From Mauremys mutica (taxonomy: Eukaryota > Chordata > Testudines > Geoemydidae), in contig NC_059075.1 in NCBI RefSeq assembly GCF_020497125.1, positions 68,839,321-68,903,320 on the forward strand: DNA of 64,000 nucleotides, in the 5' to 3' direction. How positions within the stretch are numbered: the first letter of the stretch is position 1; the number at the start of each line of letters is the position of its first letter. Below, piece after piece: positions 24,673 to 34,964 of this stretch. The notes beneath the pieces were generated by a model, which saw nothing but the letters and a program-made list of their open reading frames with translations, was not told where the DNA came from and searched no databases. The translations under genes were made by a program, and so were the position numbers.

Positions 24673-25033
24673 CACTGGTTCTCAACCAGGACTCCAGGGC
24701 CCTTGGGGGGCTGTGAGCAGGTTTCAGGGGTCCTCCAAGCATGGCTGGCATTAGACTTGCTAGGGCCCAGGGCAGAAAGCCAAAGCCCCACCATGCAGGA
24801 CTGCAGCCTGGGGCCCCAAGCACCATCACCCGGGGCTGACTCCAAAGCCTGAGCAACTTAGCTTTGTGGGGCCCCCTGTGGTGTAGGGCTCTGGGCAACT
24901 GCCCTGCTTGCTACCCCCTAATGCTGGCCCTGGCTTTTATATACAGAAAAACAGTAGTTGTGGCACAGCTGGGCTGTGAAGTTTTTATAGCATGTTGCGG
25001 GGGTCTCAGAAAGAAAAAGGTTGAGAATCTCTG
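24673..25033. mobile_element. hAT MITE (CACTGGTTCTCAACC type)
   Basis: The left end CACTGGTTCTCAACCAGG and right end AAGGTTGAGAATCTCTG are inverted. The interior is GC-rich (CCAAGCATGG..., GGGGCCCC...). Flanking 8-mers GGTTAGAG and GAGTAGGG match only 5 of 8, so the duplication is eroded. The overlapping ORFs on both strands come from base composition. Confidence 0.7.
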
Positions 25034-25842
25034 GAGTAGGGGATATACAGGCTCTTTTAGCAAGCAATGTATAGGAAAACTATTTATGATTCCACTACAC
25101 CATCACTCTCACTAATGGATTCCACATATTCTTGATAGATGTTTATACAGGTGACTGGTCAGAAAAAGAAACCCAGCTCCCATATCTGCTTCATTCCCCA
25201 CGTACTCTGATGTCTGAAAACTATGATAAAATGCCACTGAGATTTTTCTTAGAACTGAGCAAATAAGCTACAATAAAGGCATGACAGAGGAAGTGAATGA
25301 GGCCATAGAGGTTAATAATTAACAGGATAAGTGTCTAATTTCTCTTTCACAATGCAGGTCTCATTACTTGTGAACACACCCAGCAAGCACAAAAAGTGTC
25401 AGCCACTGCAGAAAGAAGAAAGGAATAGGGATGTATTCCCAAGAGTTCAAATCTCAAAGTTTTTTATTACAGGTCCCAAACCCACTGCAGCATTTAGCAT
25501 AATCGATGTCTGCTCATGAGAGGCTCAGGTTGGCTATAAGAAGAGTGCTGCAGGTGAAACCTGAGGTGCATTGACCAAGTGGCATAAGGGCTCATTACTG
25601 AAGTAACCAGGGGTTCTGATACTCAGGAATGATTGCTGTAAAAACTAGCAAAGCTACATAGGTGCTGAAGGTCAGGATAGAGATACATTGGCTGAGCTAT
25701 GTGGGCCCCATACTAAAACTGCAAGGAGTTAAGCAAAGCAGGAAAAGGTTGAGGCACATTGGCAGAGCTGTGTAAAAGAAACCAAGGCTTAAATAGCTGG
25801 GGGTTCTACAGTTCAAAACAGAGATTGTTCACACATAAAAAT
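25034..25842. other. Unassigned interior of the DIRS locus
   Basis: About 800 bp between two hAT insertions. I could not align it to DIRS coding sequence or to any other family by eye, and no ORF carries a motif. Confidence 0.4.
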
Positions 25843-26953
25843 TAGGGCTGTTGATTAATCACACTTAACTCACGTGATTAACTAAAAAAATTAATCCCGA
25901 TTAATCTCAGTTTTAATTGCACTGTTAAACAATAGAAAACCAATTGAAATTTATTAAATATTTTTGGATGTTTTTATACATTTTCAAATATATTGATTTC
26001 AATTACAACACAGAATACAAAGTGTACACTGCTCACTTTATATTATTTTTTATTATAAATATTTGCACGGTCAAAATGATAAATGAAAGAAATAGTATTT
26101 TTCAATTCACCTCATACAAGTACTATACTGCAATCTCTTTATCGTGAAAATGCAACCTACAAATGTGGATTTTTTTTGTTCCATAACTGCACTCAAAAAC
26201 AAAACAATGCAAAACTTTAGAGCCTACAAGTCCACTCAGTCCTGCTTCTTGTTCGGCCAATCGCTATGACAAACAAGTTTGTTTACATTATGGGTGATAA
26301 TGCAGCCCACTTATTATTTAGAAAGTGAGAACAGGCATTCACATAGAACTTTTGTATCTGGCATTGCAAGGTATTTATGTGCCAGATATGCTAAACATTC
26401 ATATGCCCCTTCATACTTGGGCCACCATTCCAGAGGACATCTTTCCATGCTGATGATGCTCGTTAAAAAAATAATGCATTAATTAAATTTGTGACTGAAC
26501 TCCTTGGGGAAGAATTATATGTCTCCAGCTCTGTTTTACCCACATTCTGCCATATATTTCATGTTATAGTAGTCTCAGATGATGATTCAGCACATGTTGT
26601 TCATTTTAAGAACACTTTCGCTGCAGATTTGACAAAACGCAAAGAAGGTAGCAATGTGAGATTTCTAAAGATAGCTACAGCACTCAACCCAGGGTTTAAG
26701 AATCTGAAGTACCTTCCAAAATCTGAGAGGGACGAGGTGTGGCACATGCTTTCGGACGTCTTAAAAGAGCCACACTCCGATGCAGAAACTACAGAACCCA
26801 AACCACCAAAAAGAAAATCAACCTTCTGCTGGTGGCATCTGACTCAGATTACTAAAATAAACATGCGTCGGTCCGCACTGCTTTGGATTGTTATCGAGCA
26901 GAACCTGTCATCAACATGGACTCATGTCCTCTGGAATGGTGGTTGAAGCATGA
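25843..26953 (+). mobile_element. Fold-back hAT copy, right end truncated
   Basis: It begins TAGGGCTGTTGATTAATC and follows the 4834-6029 element over its whole length, including the internally inverted C-terminal segment (GTGCCAGATATGCTAAAC... at 26370-26440). It stops at GGTTGAAGCATGA with no right terminus. The transposase frame is broken: 26491-26946 shows a 151-codon reading with SERDEVWHMLSDVLKEPHSD, then shifts before the WW motif. The DIRS gag resumes directly to the right at 26954. Confidence 0.8.
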
Positions 26954-27420
26954 TTTTGACTAGTTCATAAAATCATACTTCACTAACAGGGCCTGGTAGT
27001 TAGTAATTTTAAACTGGAGGCTGGTGGATATGAACACCTTGCTTTCTATAAGATCAAGTCATTTGGTGCCCTGTCCGCAGGGGTGGTCTTGGGGTGTTCT
27101 TGCGTGGATCTTTCTGCATCTTCTTATACTGCTAGGGAGTTGGGGGTAGGGTGGGTGAACAAAAATTCTGCCCCTTTTGCAGGTATGAAGAATTGTGTTT
27201 CAGGTCTTTTGGGGACTGGGATGCATGATAGAGGTGTGTGCCACACCACTCTGGCTGGTTCCATGATGCCTCGTTTACTGGGAGAGCGACTTGATTGGGT
27301 CCCGAGGGCTGTAGGATGTCCAGGAGCTTATGTATCAGTAATCATGAATTTCCTAAAGTGGGATTTTAGGTTCAACAGTCACCTTCTGCAAGAGTACTTG
27401 GCATAGACGACTTGCACTTT
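26954..27420 (-). pseudogene. DIRS gag-like fragment (LAP2alpha-like region)
   Basis: On the minus strand 27195-27151 reads QFFIPAKGAEFLFTHP, followed by TPNSLAV. Near 27000 come a VHIHQPPV stretch and, past the next frame break, QALLVKYDFMN. This corresponds to the conserved block of DIRS gag that was domesticated in mammals as the alpha-specific part of lamina-associated polypeptide 2. The frame changes at least twice, so it is a pseudogene. It is cut on its C-terminal side by the hAT copy at 25843-26953. Confidence 0.6.
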
Positions 27421-27880
27421 CTGATACTCATTTGGCCGCTCTTCCTGGCAGCCAGGCCCAGGTGTGGAGTGGGACAGAGCCACTGTTCATGACAGCTGAA
27501 GCTGGCCACTCCAGGTAACTGCCCTGTGCAGCGTGGAGGCTGCCTAGGAGAACCTGGCTGGGGAGGAGAGTGGGTTCCCGCTCTCTCGGCCCCTGTCCCC
27601 GGCAGCCAGTCCCAGGTGAGAAGCAGACAGGGAAGGCTGCTGCCACCTCCCCAGCTGGGCTCTTGCACGCATGAGAAGCGACTGGCCTGAGAAGTGGCTG
27701 GTCCTGCCCCTTCTGCTCCCTGCCCAGGCCCAGCTGCCAGGTACAGGGGCCAAGCATGCCAGGGGGCAGGTGCTGCAAGAGAAGAGAGCCCCTCTCCCTC
27801 CATTGGCAGGCCAAGCAAAAATCTGAGTGGGGGGTGCACTTTACCCCTCATTAGACCCCCACCTACTCATCGCCTATGGT
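27421..27880. repeat. GC-rich block, family unknown
   Basis: This 460-bp block is much richer in G and C than its surroundings and interrupts the gag sequence. Repeated CCCAGG / CAGCTGCC words and open frames on both strands up to 159 codons reflect composition. It is likely an inserted non-autonomous element, but I could not identify its ends. Confidence 0.4.
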
Positions 27881-27885
27881 ACTTG

Positions 27886-28440
27886 TTATTGCCGGTGATC
27901 ATCCGACAGCAATGACAAAGTTGGGGCAACTGCATCATCAGATGAGAATGATATGTCTGTCAGTACCATCGGTACCACTGGATCTGGCTCCTGACAGACC
28001 TGGTTGCTGTTGTCTAGGGGAAGAGGTCCAGTGAGACTCTTGCACAGATCCAGAGTGCTGTGTACAGGGATCCCATGGACCCCAACAGGGCCAGTATGAT
28101 CGTTCAAAGGCTGGTTGGGGAGGACCCCAAGGGCACTGGCTACCAGAGCTATCTTGGAAGGTAATCTTGTCTGGGTGGAGGATAGGTCCAAGATAGTCAA
28201 GAAGCGCTGTCCACGCTAATCTCTCTTTGTTGAGTTGATGGTTCATTCTGGATATCACATTCAGCTGACAAGAAGGTTGGAACCTGATCCACTGGTGCTA
28301 CTGTCAGTAATGGTGGATGGAGTCTCCAGCTCATGGACAGAGTGGGGGGAGTAGCTTTCTCTCCTCAAGGTGGTTTCCTCTTCTGGTGTCAAAATGTCCC
28401 TCAGAATGCCTGGACCCGAAAGCAAAGGAGATAAAGGAGA
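27886..28440 (-). pseudogene. DIRS gag-like fragment (acidic middle part)
   Basis: The minus strand reads a proline-rich segment with CPWGPPQPAFERSYWPCW and, in another frame, VVPMVLTDISFSSDDAVAPT ending LLSDDHRQ. The SSDDAVA...DDHR arrangement is the acidic stretch that precedes the conserved FVP.KG.EFLFTHP block in DIRS gag. Frameshifts separate the parts. The CR1 copy at 28441-29425 interrupts it upstream. Confidence 0.55.
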
Positions 28441-29425
28441 TTAAGAACATAAGAACAGCCATAATGGTTCAGACCAAAGGTCCATCTAGCCAAGCATCCA
28501 ATCTTCCTATGGTGGCCAGTGCCAGGTGCCCCAGAGGGAATGAACAGAACAGGCAATCATCAAGTGATTCATCCCCTGTCACCCATACCCAACTTCTGGC
28601 AAACAGAGGCTAGGGACACTATCCCTGCCCATCTGGGATAATAGCCATTAATGGACCTATCCTCCATGAACTTATCTAGTTGTTTTTTGAACCATGTTAT
28701 AGTCTTGGCCTTCACAATATCCTCTGGCAAAGAGTCCCACAGGTTGACTGTGCACTGTGTGAAGAAATACTTCCTTTTGTTTGTTTTAATCCTGCTGACT
28801 ATTAATTTCATTTGGTGAGCCCCTAATTCTTGTTTTATGAAAAGGAGTATTTACTTTCTCCACACCAGTCATGACTTTATAGACCTTTATCATATACCTC
28901 CCTTAGTCGTCTCTTTTCCAAGCTGAAAAGTCTCAGTCTTATTAGTCTCTCCTCATACAGAAGCTGTTCCATACCCCTAATCGTTTCTGTTGCCCTTTTC
29001 TGAACCTTTTCCAATTCCAATGTATCTTTTTTGAGATGGGGCGAACACATCTGCACACAGTATTCAAGATGAGGGTGTACCATGGATTTATATAGAGGAA
29101 ATATATTATCTGTCTTATTATCTATCCCTTTCTTAATGACTCCCAACATTCTGTTAGCTTTTTTGACTGCCTGCTGCACATTGAGTGGATGTTTTCAGAG
29201 AACTATCAACAATGACTCCAAGATCTCTTTCTTGAGTGGTAACAGCTAATTTAGACCCCATCATTTTATATGTATAGTTGGGATTATGTAGGTAGGGGAG
29301 GGCAAAAATATCCCCCAGGGAGGCATAGGTCTCAGTTCTAGAGGTCACTTGGTCCCAGTAGTTAGCTGGTATCATTGAATCCAGCACATCCATGGTTTCA
29401 GTGGTCTGCAGGGCCTTACATAATC
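28441..29425 (-). mobile_element. CR1 LINE copy (minus arm of the inverted pair)
   Basis: This is the reverse-complement counterpart of 23520-24515, with the same coding pieces (SKLAVTTQERDLGVI, VKKANRMLGVIKKGIDNKTD, LEKVQKRATETIRGMEQLLY, VNLWDSLPEDIV). It has the same one-base shift after TQCAA and the same 5' start point. About 320 bp at its 5' side differs from the other copy at only about five positions. The remainder differs at roughly one position in eight and has indels. Confidence 0.85.
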
Positions 29426-29530
29426 ACGACAGAACAGTCAGAGGAGAAGAGTCCCACCTGAAGCTCTTGGTCAGTGCCGGCAGAGGTTGATTCATTGGCT
29501 TACTAGCTGGTACCAGAGTCAGTACCCTTA

Positions 29531-29826
29531 GGGTAGGTCTATACTTACCGCACGGGTCAACGCGGAGAGTTCGACTTCTCGGAGTTCGAACTATCGCGTC
29601 TAAATCAAGACGCGATAGTTCGAACTCCCCACGCGCTCCGGTCGACTCCAGAACTCCACCACTGCGAACGGCGGTGGCGGAGTCGACCTTGGAGCCGCGG
29701 ACTTTGATCCCGCGGCATCTGGACGGGTGAGTAGTTCGAACTAGGGTACTTCAAATTCAGCTACGCTATTCACGTAGCTGAACTTGCGTACCTTAGTTCA
29801 ACCCCCCCCTTAGTGTAGACCAGGCC
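29531..29826. mobile_element. Harbinger MITE with TTA target duplication
   Basis: TTA at 29528-29530 and 29827-29829 brackets GGGTAGGTCTATACTTACC ... CTTAGTGTAGACCAGGCC. The interior has a perfect CpG-rich palindrome around 29587-29630 (GGAGTTCGAACTATCGCGTC and its inverse). A second, weaker inverted segment follows (GAACTAGGGTACTTC / CGTACCTTAGTTC). It has no coding sequence. It is inserted in the DIRS gag region. Confidence 0.85.
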
Positions 29827-29907
29827 TTAGATACTTTCTCCTGCTACTTTACCCTTGTGGTCAGGAGGCTTAAGCAGACATAAGTCTTTAAGACCTGAGT
29901 GAGAGCA

Positions 29908-30270
29908 CTAGCCTGATTTGGAAGGAGTTGGGGAAGGATCTCTTCTCTTGGGAGGAGATCTGGAGTGCAATCTGTTCTTGTACCTGTGAGACTGTCCCTT
30001 ACTCTCAAGAGAAGCCTGATCCCATAGGTCTTTGGGTTTATCAGATCTGACCTCTTCCCTGGAGCTCATGCTCAGAGGGGCGCTGCTCAAGGACTGAGGC
30101 CAATGTACAATAGGATATGGGTCCGACTGGGGTCTCATGGCTTTCTCTATGAGGTACTTCCTCAATCGAGGCTTGTCCCTCTTGGATCCAGGGAGGGAAG
30201 GAGAGGCAGATACTAGAGTTAGTGGAGATATGTGCCTCCCCAAGTCAGTAGAGACAGTGCTGGTGTTCAT
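29908..30270 (-). pseudogene. DIRS gag-like N-terminal fragment
   Basis: This is a minus-strand ORF of 120 codons. It is basic and serine/arginine-rich: GSKRDKPRLRKYL, MSSREEVRSDKPK, and a C-terminal SHRYKNRLHSRSPPKRRDPS. It lies just downstream of the DIRS 5' terminal region and upstream of the acidic gag block, with the Harbinger MITE and a CR1 copy in between. The order basic SR-like, then acidic, then FVP.KG block fits DIRS/LAP2alpha-type gag, but this segment has no diagnostic motif of its own. Confidence 0.5.
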
Positions 30271-30592
30271 CGCTGATTAAGAAAGAGCGAAGACAGGAGA
30301 CACAGTTCTAAAATCTTGGAACTCTCGGCACAGTCGTTACCCAAAGGGTGGGGGAAATGGAGAGTGTTCCCAAGATGGGGAAAAATTAATCTACACCAAC
30401 TATAATAGACTACAAAACACACTAAAACACTAAGAACTATGTCAAATTATATTTACAGATAAGAAAGTGCAAAGAAGCTTAAAACATAGATGATGCTGAC
30501 TCAGGCCATGTGGTGGTAAGAGGGAACTGGAAAGCCGGTCATTCTGCACCTCCCCTTATACATTCGGTACTGAGCAAAAGGAGCTCCAGAGT

Positions 30593-30937
30593 CAGGGGCG
30601 GCTCTACGAATTCCGCCGCCCCAAGCAGGGCGGCGCGCTGCGCCGCTCGCGCTGCCGGGCGCCGGTCCCGCGCCTCCGCGGGACCTCCCGCAAGACGTGA
30701 CGCTGGTCCCGCGCCTACGGTGGAGCTTCCGCAGTCATGCCTGCGGGAGGTCCACATGAGCCACGGGACCAGCGCACCCACCGCAGTCATGCCTGCGGGA
30801 GGTCCGGTCGTCCCGCGGCTCCATTGGACCTCCCGCAGGCATGACTGCGGAAGGTCCGCTGGACCCGCCTGCCGCCCTCCAGTTAAAATGCCACCCCACG
30901 CGCGCGCTTGGCGCGCTGGGGTCTGGAGCCGGCCCTG
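30593..30937. mobile_element. GC-rich hAT MITE with perfect 8-bp duplication
   Basis: Ends CAGGGGCGGCTCTA and TGGAGCCGGCCCTG are inverted. TCCAGAGT flanks both sides (30585-30592, 30938-30945). The interior carries several direct and inverted copies of a CAGTCATGCCTGCGGGAGG word, which opens all frames. The insertion splits the DIRS 5' terminal region, which becomes continuous if the element and one duplication copy are skipped. Confidence 0.9.
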
Positions 30938-31045
30938 TCCAGAGTGCAGGCCAATGGACACTAACTGCAGGGTTTTCCGACCTCAGGTGCATGGCACATA
31001 TGCATGTGTGGAATACACATAAGGACAGCACATGAAGAAGAATGG

Positions 31046-33091
31046 GGAATTACATAATTCCACCCTAAGTATCCTTGAGAAAACAGCAGCAAACTATCTT
31101 ACACTGTGCATTCCTAGGGAACCAACAGCCAGAAGCTAAAACCATTTAAAACATGATTCTGACTTCAGACTTTCTATGAATAATTTTTTTTTTTACAAAA
31201 AAAAACCCTGCATCATTTACAGTTCTTCCTCAAATGCAGCTGACAAAACTTCATCCAGATGTTTGCTATGCAAGAACAACAGCGAGTAACAAAGCCAGGC
31301 AAGACGTTGAAAACATAGTAAGTGGAGAAAGAATTAAAATGAAAAGAAGAGCAGGGAACAGAGTGGGAGGGGGAACCTGCCTGAAATCTGATATCATTTT
31401 AAAAGCGACACAATGGTTAATTTATTTTGTGCGTAGGACATCAAATTTATTAGATTTTTTTCCTTCAAAGCCACGGGGGCTTGGCTGGTGAAGCCTGAAA
31501 TTGTTGTTCCATAACCTTTGCTTTTAAATTAAACAAATGACCTCAGATTTTGGACCCGTTTTTCACTCAGGGGAGAGTATGCCATTAAGAGAGTGCCAGA
31601 AACATATTTAATTATACAAGTCCCAAGAACTCCTCAAACGAGTGCAGACGTCCGCATATAGATTTCAGGGAAATTACTAAAAGTTCATGGAGCTTCATCA
31701 AAATGTGAGACGTGAAGGGAGGCACATGAAAGGCTCTGTATCAAAAGGGTATATTCAATTCGAGAGATATTAATCTGATTACCTAAGAGGTACTGCAAAT
31801 CGGATATGCTCCGTTGTGCACCACATCCAACCTGGACAGATGGAGGAGCCTTTGTGCTCCATTTTCTGACATACAATTAGTTTTTAAGAGACGATCAAGT
31901 TACAGATACAAAGTTAAAAAAAATAATTCAGGAGTAGCATGTACAGTACCAGCTTGTAGCAAGAGACATTGCTGACTTTATTTCCTTGAGTCACTCTGGA
32001 GATTGCCACCATAAGGAGTTGACTTTGGTGTTTGTGTTTCAGCCTGAATGCTCTCTACACCTGCCTGACAGAAAACCAGTCCAGCAACATCCCTAAACAA
32101 AGAGCCCTGTATAAAGCTTTGAAAAGCCAGATTTGCACAGACTGCCAAACTCAGGCAAATTTTATAAATTACAGCATTTTATCTAAACTATGAGTAATTG
32201 TCATACTCTCTTGGCTCTCCCTCCCTCTCCCGCATACCCACCCCCATCATTGGCAATTACCAGGATCTTTGTATGTATATAAACAGAATAAATTCTCCTT
32301 TCCAGTCAAACTCCTCCTCCTTCCTGATTTTGCTGTTTCAATCCTTTGTTTTCACTACCATGACTGTGAATGATGATGTCATGGACACTGGATTATGAAA
32401 TTGGTAAACAATATGAGCAGGCTGGTAGAAGATGTTTATTAAATGGGCAAGTTTCTGTTTTACATCCAAATAGCTCATTGATATTGAGCGTTACTGGTGG
32501 GAGAATGATTTGCATGGTTGGGTTCACAAGTTCAGAGCAAACATTCTCAAAGTTATTAAGCAAAACTTCCGTATTTTCTTATAAAATGGAATACCGACAT
32601 TACAAGTGAGATTAACGCATGCAGGGACTTACAAGCATTTCAAAGCATCTAAACACTAAATACATCCTTATAAGACTAATAACTATTTTGAGCAAATCTT
32701 AACATACAGGTAAACTGGTCTGGTCTCCAGCTATGAGTTTCTCAGTTCTTAGCTAATGCCTGCAACCTGGGCAAGAGCTGGCATCTGGCCTTCCAGCATC
32801 ATAGCCACAATGAAAATGCCTTTTGTTTACTTCTTCATTTATATCCCAAGATTGTTAGATCACTGCTAACATCTGCAGGAGTATGCACAGATGTATGAAT
32901 CCAGCCACAGACTTACAAAAGGTACAGAAAGAAAACATCTAGTCCATCCCCTAACTAATGCAGAATTCTGCTCTTAAGTATTGTATTTTATCCAGTATAG
33001 TTTTAAATGACTTCAACAATGGAGCTGTTTTGAGAGGTAGGCACAAGGCAAGCTGCACAGACAGAAGGACAAGCAGGGAATGCATGAGTTA
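31046..33091. other. Intron; no recognised feature
   Basis: Unique-looking AT-rich sequence. I recognised no coding motif, repeat end or RNA gene. Confidence 0.5.
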
Positions 33092-33990
33092 TTAATGGCC
33101 AGTTGGTACACCTTCAGCAGTTGTGACTGTGCCAGACATCCTAGGTGAGGAGCTGCATCTGGGTGCCAGCCAGTTGGTGGGGAAGTGAGATAAAGAAACA
33201 ATTCCATGAAAAAGGGATGTAGCAGGACTACAACCTTTTGATCTCTGTGCTGTTCCTGATGTACCACCAAAGTGGTGTGCCAGATCTAACAGATTAAATT
33301 TCCGGGTGGATTTAAAGGCACTCATTGGGTTGATCCTGCCCTGGAAGGGGGCTTCTGCCACTTCCCTAGAGAGACTATTCAACAGTCCAACAGATTCCAT
33401 AGTCAGGAACTTTTTCCTGATATTCATCTCAAATATTCTTTTGTTCAGCTACATTCCATTACATATTCATATTCCGCCCTACATTAACCCTTCCCCCTCT
33501 TCAAGTACTTCCCAAGAGTTACCAAGTCCCCACTTACTCAATGAGTGTCTACACTAGCCTTTTTTCCTTCAAATTTCCCATCATTGCAGCGTTAGCACAG
33601 AGCAGCCCTCAATATTTTAATCATCATGTCATCCAATTCTGCACAAAACAGATCTAGGTAACACTATAGTTAAAACAGCAGCAGATGCTGGATCCTTGTC
33701 TTTCCTAGAGCTTGCATCATTGCTACTATGGGAACAGTGCTACAGAGGGAAATTTCAGAGAGAAAAAAGGCTAGTGTAGACAAAGCCTTAGTCTAGCCAA
33801 GCTATGCAGATTAAGTTATTTTAATCTTCTTCATGAATCAATCTGTCCAGCGCTCTGATTGCTTTGGTTGCTCTTCTCTGAATGCTCTTCAGTTATTTGA
33901 CATATTTCTATTACAGAAAGACAAGCAGCCGCCAAACGTGATACACCCCCTGTTCAGTGTGTAAGATCTGCTGCTTCACAACCAAAAGGG
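33092..33990 (-). pseudogene. CR1/L2-clade LINE ORF2 C-terminal remnant, split by a MITE
   Basis: The minus strand around 33300-33430 reads RKKFLTMESVGLLNSLSREV, then FQGRINPMSAFKSTRKFNLL. This corresponds to the RKYFFT...VNLWNSLP.EVV...F...LD stretch at the C-terminus of CR1/L2 ORF2. A further fragment at 33820-33960 (complement of CAGCGCTCTGATTGCTTTGG-TTGCTCTTCTCTGAATGCTC) matches the upstream ER.Q.RA.K.I part. The Harbinger-like MITE at 33546-33782 separates them. No complete frame survives. Confidence 0.55.
33546..33782. mobile_element. Harbinger-type MITE with 20-bp perfect terminal inverse
   Basis: TGTCTACACTAGCCTTTTTT at the left is matched exactly by its inverse at the right. The TGTCTACACTA core is shared with the Harbinger elements in this window. 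The right flank continues AAGCCTTAG as in other family members, so true ends may be a few bases further out. No coding content. Confidence 0.75.
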
Positions 33991-34964
33991 GAGTACAGAA
34001 AATCTGCCTATTTTGATTATATTAAGAGATAAGCCATTTTTGTTGATTTTTATTGCTGATTTTTTTGGGGGGGAGGCTTGAATTTATCCTTTTAGGAGCA
34101 GCCCATCCATGGAAAGAAGTTGACTCACATGCCAGTACACCCCCAGCTCCAACCTCCAAAGAAAGTTAATGGATCCTAAACTTACATGATTTAGGACAAT
34201 AAATCACAATTACAATACTAAAGCAGGAAATACACACAATTTAAGCAGAAACACCAATACACTCATTTTTATTACAAATAAGGGGAGCCATTAATCATAT
34301 GGTCTGCCTAGAATTAACAAGGAGTCAAATTTTCAAACATCCTGCAGTAAATCCAGAGCAAATCCAGCTGGAAAGCAGACATGTAAGTGGAACTAGAATA
34401 TAGGCATGAGACTTTGAAGTGTGTTCCCTCTCCCGCACACACACGCATACCCGTCAACCATGGGCCACTCTTGCATGGTCTCATTTTGGAGAGTGAGCCA
34501 TATGCTGTACATATTTCTGTAGGTCAACAGCTGTCCCTTCACAGGGATGTTTTCCCATACATATAAATTCCCCAAACTCTACTTTCCTAATGAAAAGAGA
34601 TCAGTTGTTAGTGCTATAGAACTCCACAGAACACAGGGCTGTATGCTAGTGAACCACAAAGTCTCAATTTTACTTCTATTTCCCTTAACCAATGTATATA
34701 CAGATGTGGTCACAGTGTGAGCCAAACTGAGTTTAGAAAATGTATACTCACCTTGAGTCCCATCTTCATTTATGAATTATGTTGAGAGAGTGGCATGGCA
34801 ATGCCCTGACATGGTTAAAGCATGGTATATAAAGGAGCGAACCATAATTTAACTATGTTCAAAATCCATGCCATAACCCTTTAAACTCTAGTCACTTTCC
34901 CTCTCAGTGTATAATTATAGGCCCCACTAACATAAAAAAATAGGCCAGTTCCCTCTGGATGCCC
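33991..34964. other. No recognised feature
   Basis: AT-rich intron sequence without motif-bearing ORFs. Confidence 0.45.

Larger units (their letters stand above)
22513..31045 (-). mobile_element. DIRS-like retrotransposon, decayed and multiply nested
   Basis: The element reads right to left. Its 5' terminal region lies near 31045. Gag-like pieces lie at 30270-29908, 28258-27886 and 27420-26954, a tyrosine recombinase at about 23520-22834, and a 3' terminal region ends near 22513. The plus strand at 22536-22655 (GTGTGGTCCC...TGTATTCCACAC...GCACTCTGGA) is similar to the minus strand of 31040-30938, giving inverted terminal repeats as in DIRS. The 3' end is also quasi-palindromic (ACCTGTAACTGAGG... 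against ...CCTCCACTTACAGGT). Later insertions split it: CR1 at 23520-24515 and 28441-29425, hAT at 24673, 25843 and 30593, and Harbinger at 29531. No reverse transcriptase was recognised. The family name rests on motif recall. Confidence 0.7.

Noticed and set aside
27372..27915. 159-codon ORF and overlapping neighbours
   Set aside because: GC-rich block with frames open on both strands and low-complexity protein. No motif, and it interrupts DIRS gag.
30510..31031. 170-, 140- and 98-codon ORFs on both strands
   Set aside because: They span a GC-rich hAT MITE with defined ends and 8-bp duplication. The frames cross the insertion boundaries, so they cannot be one gene.
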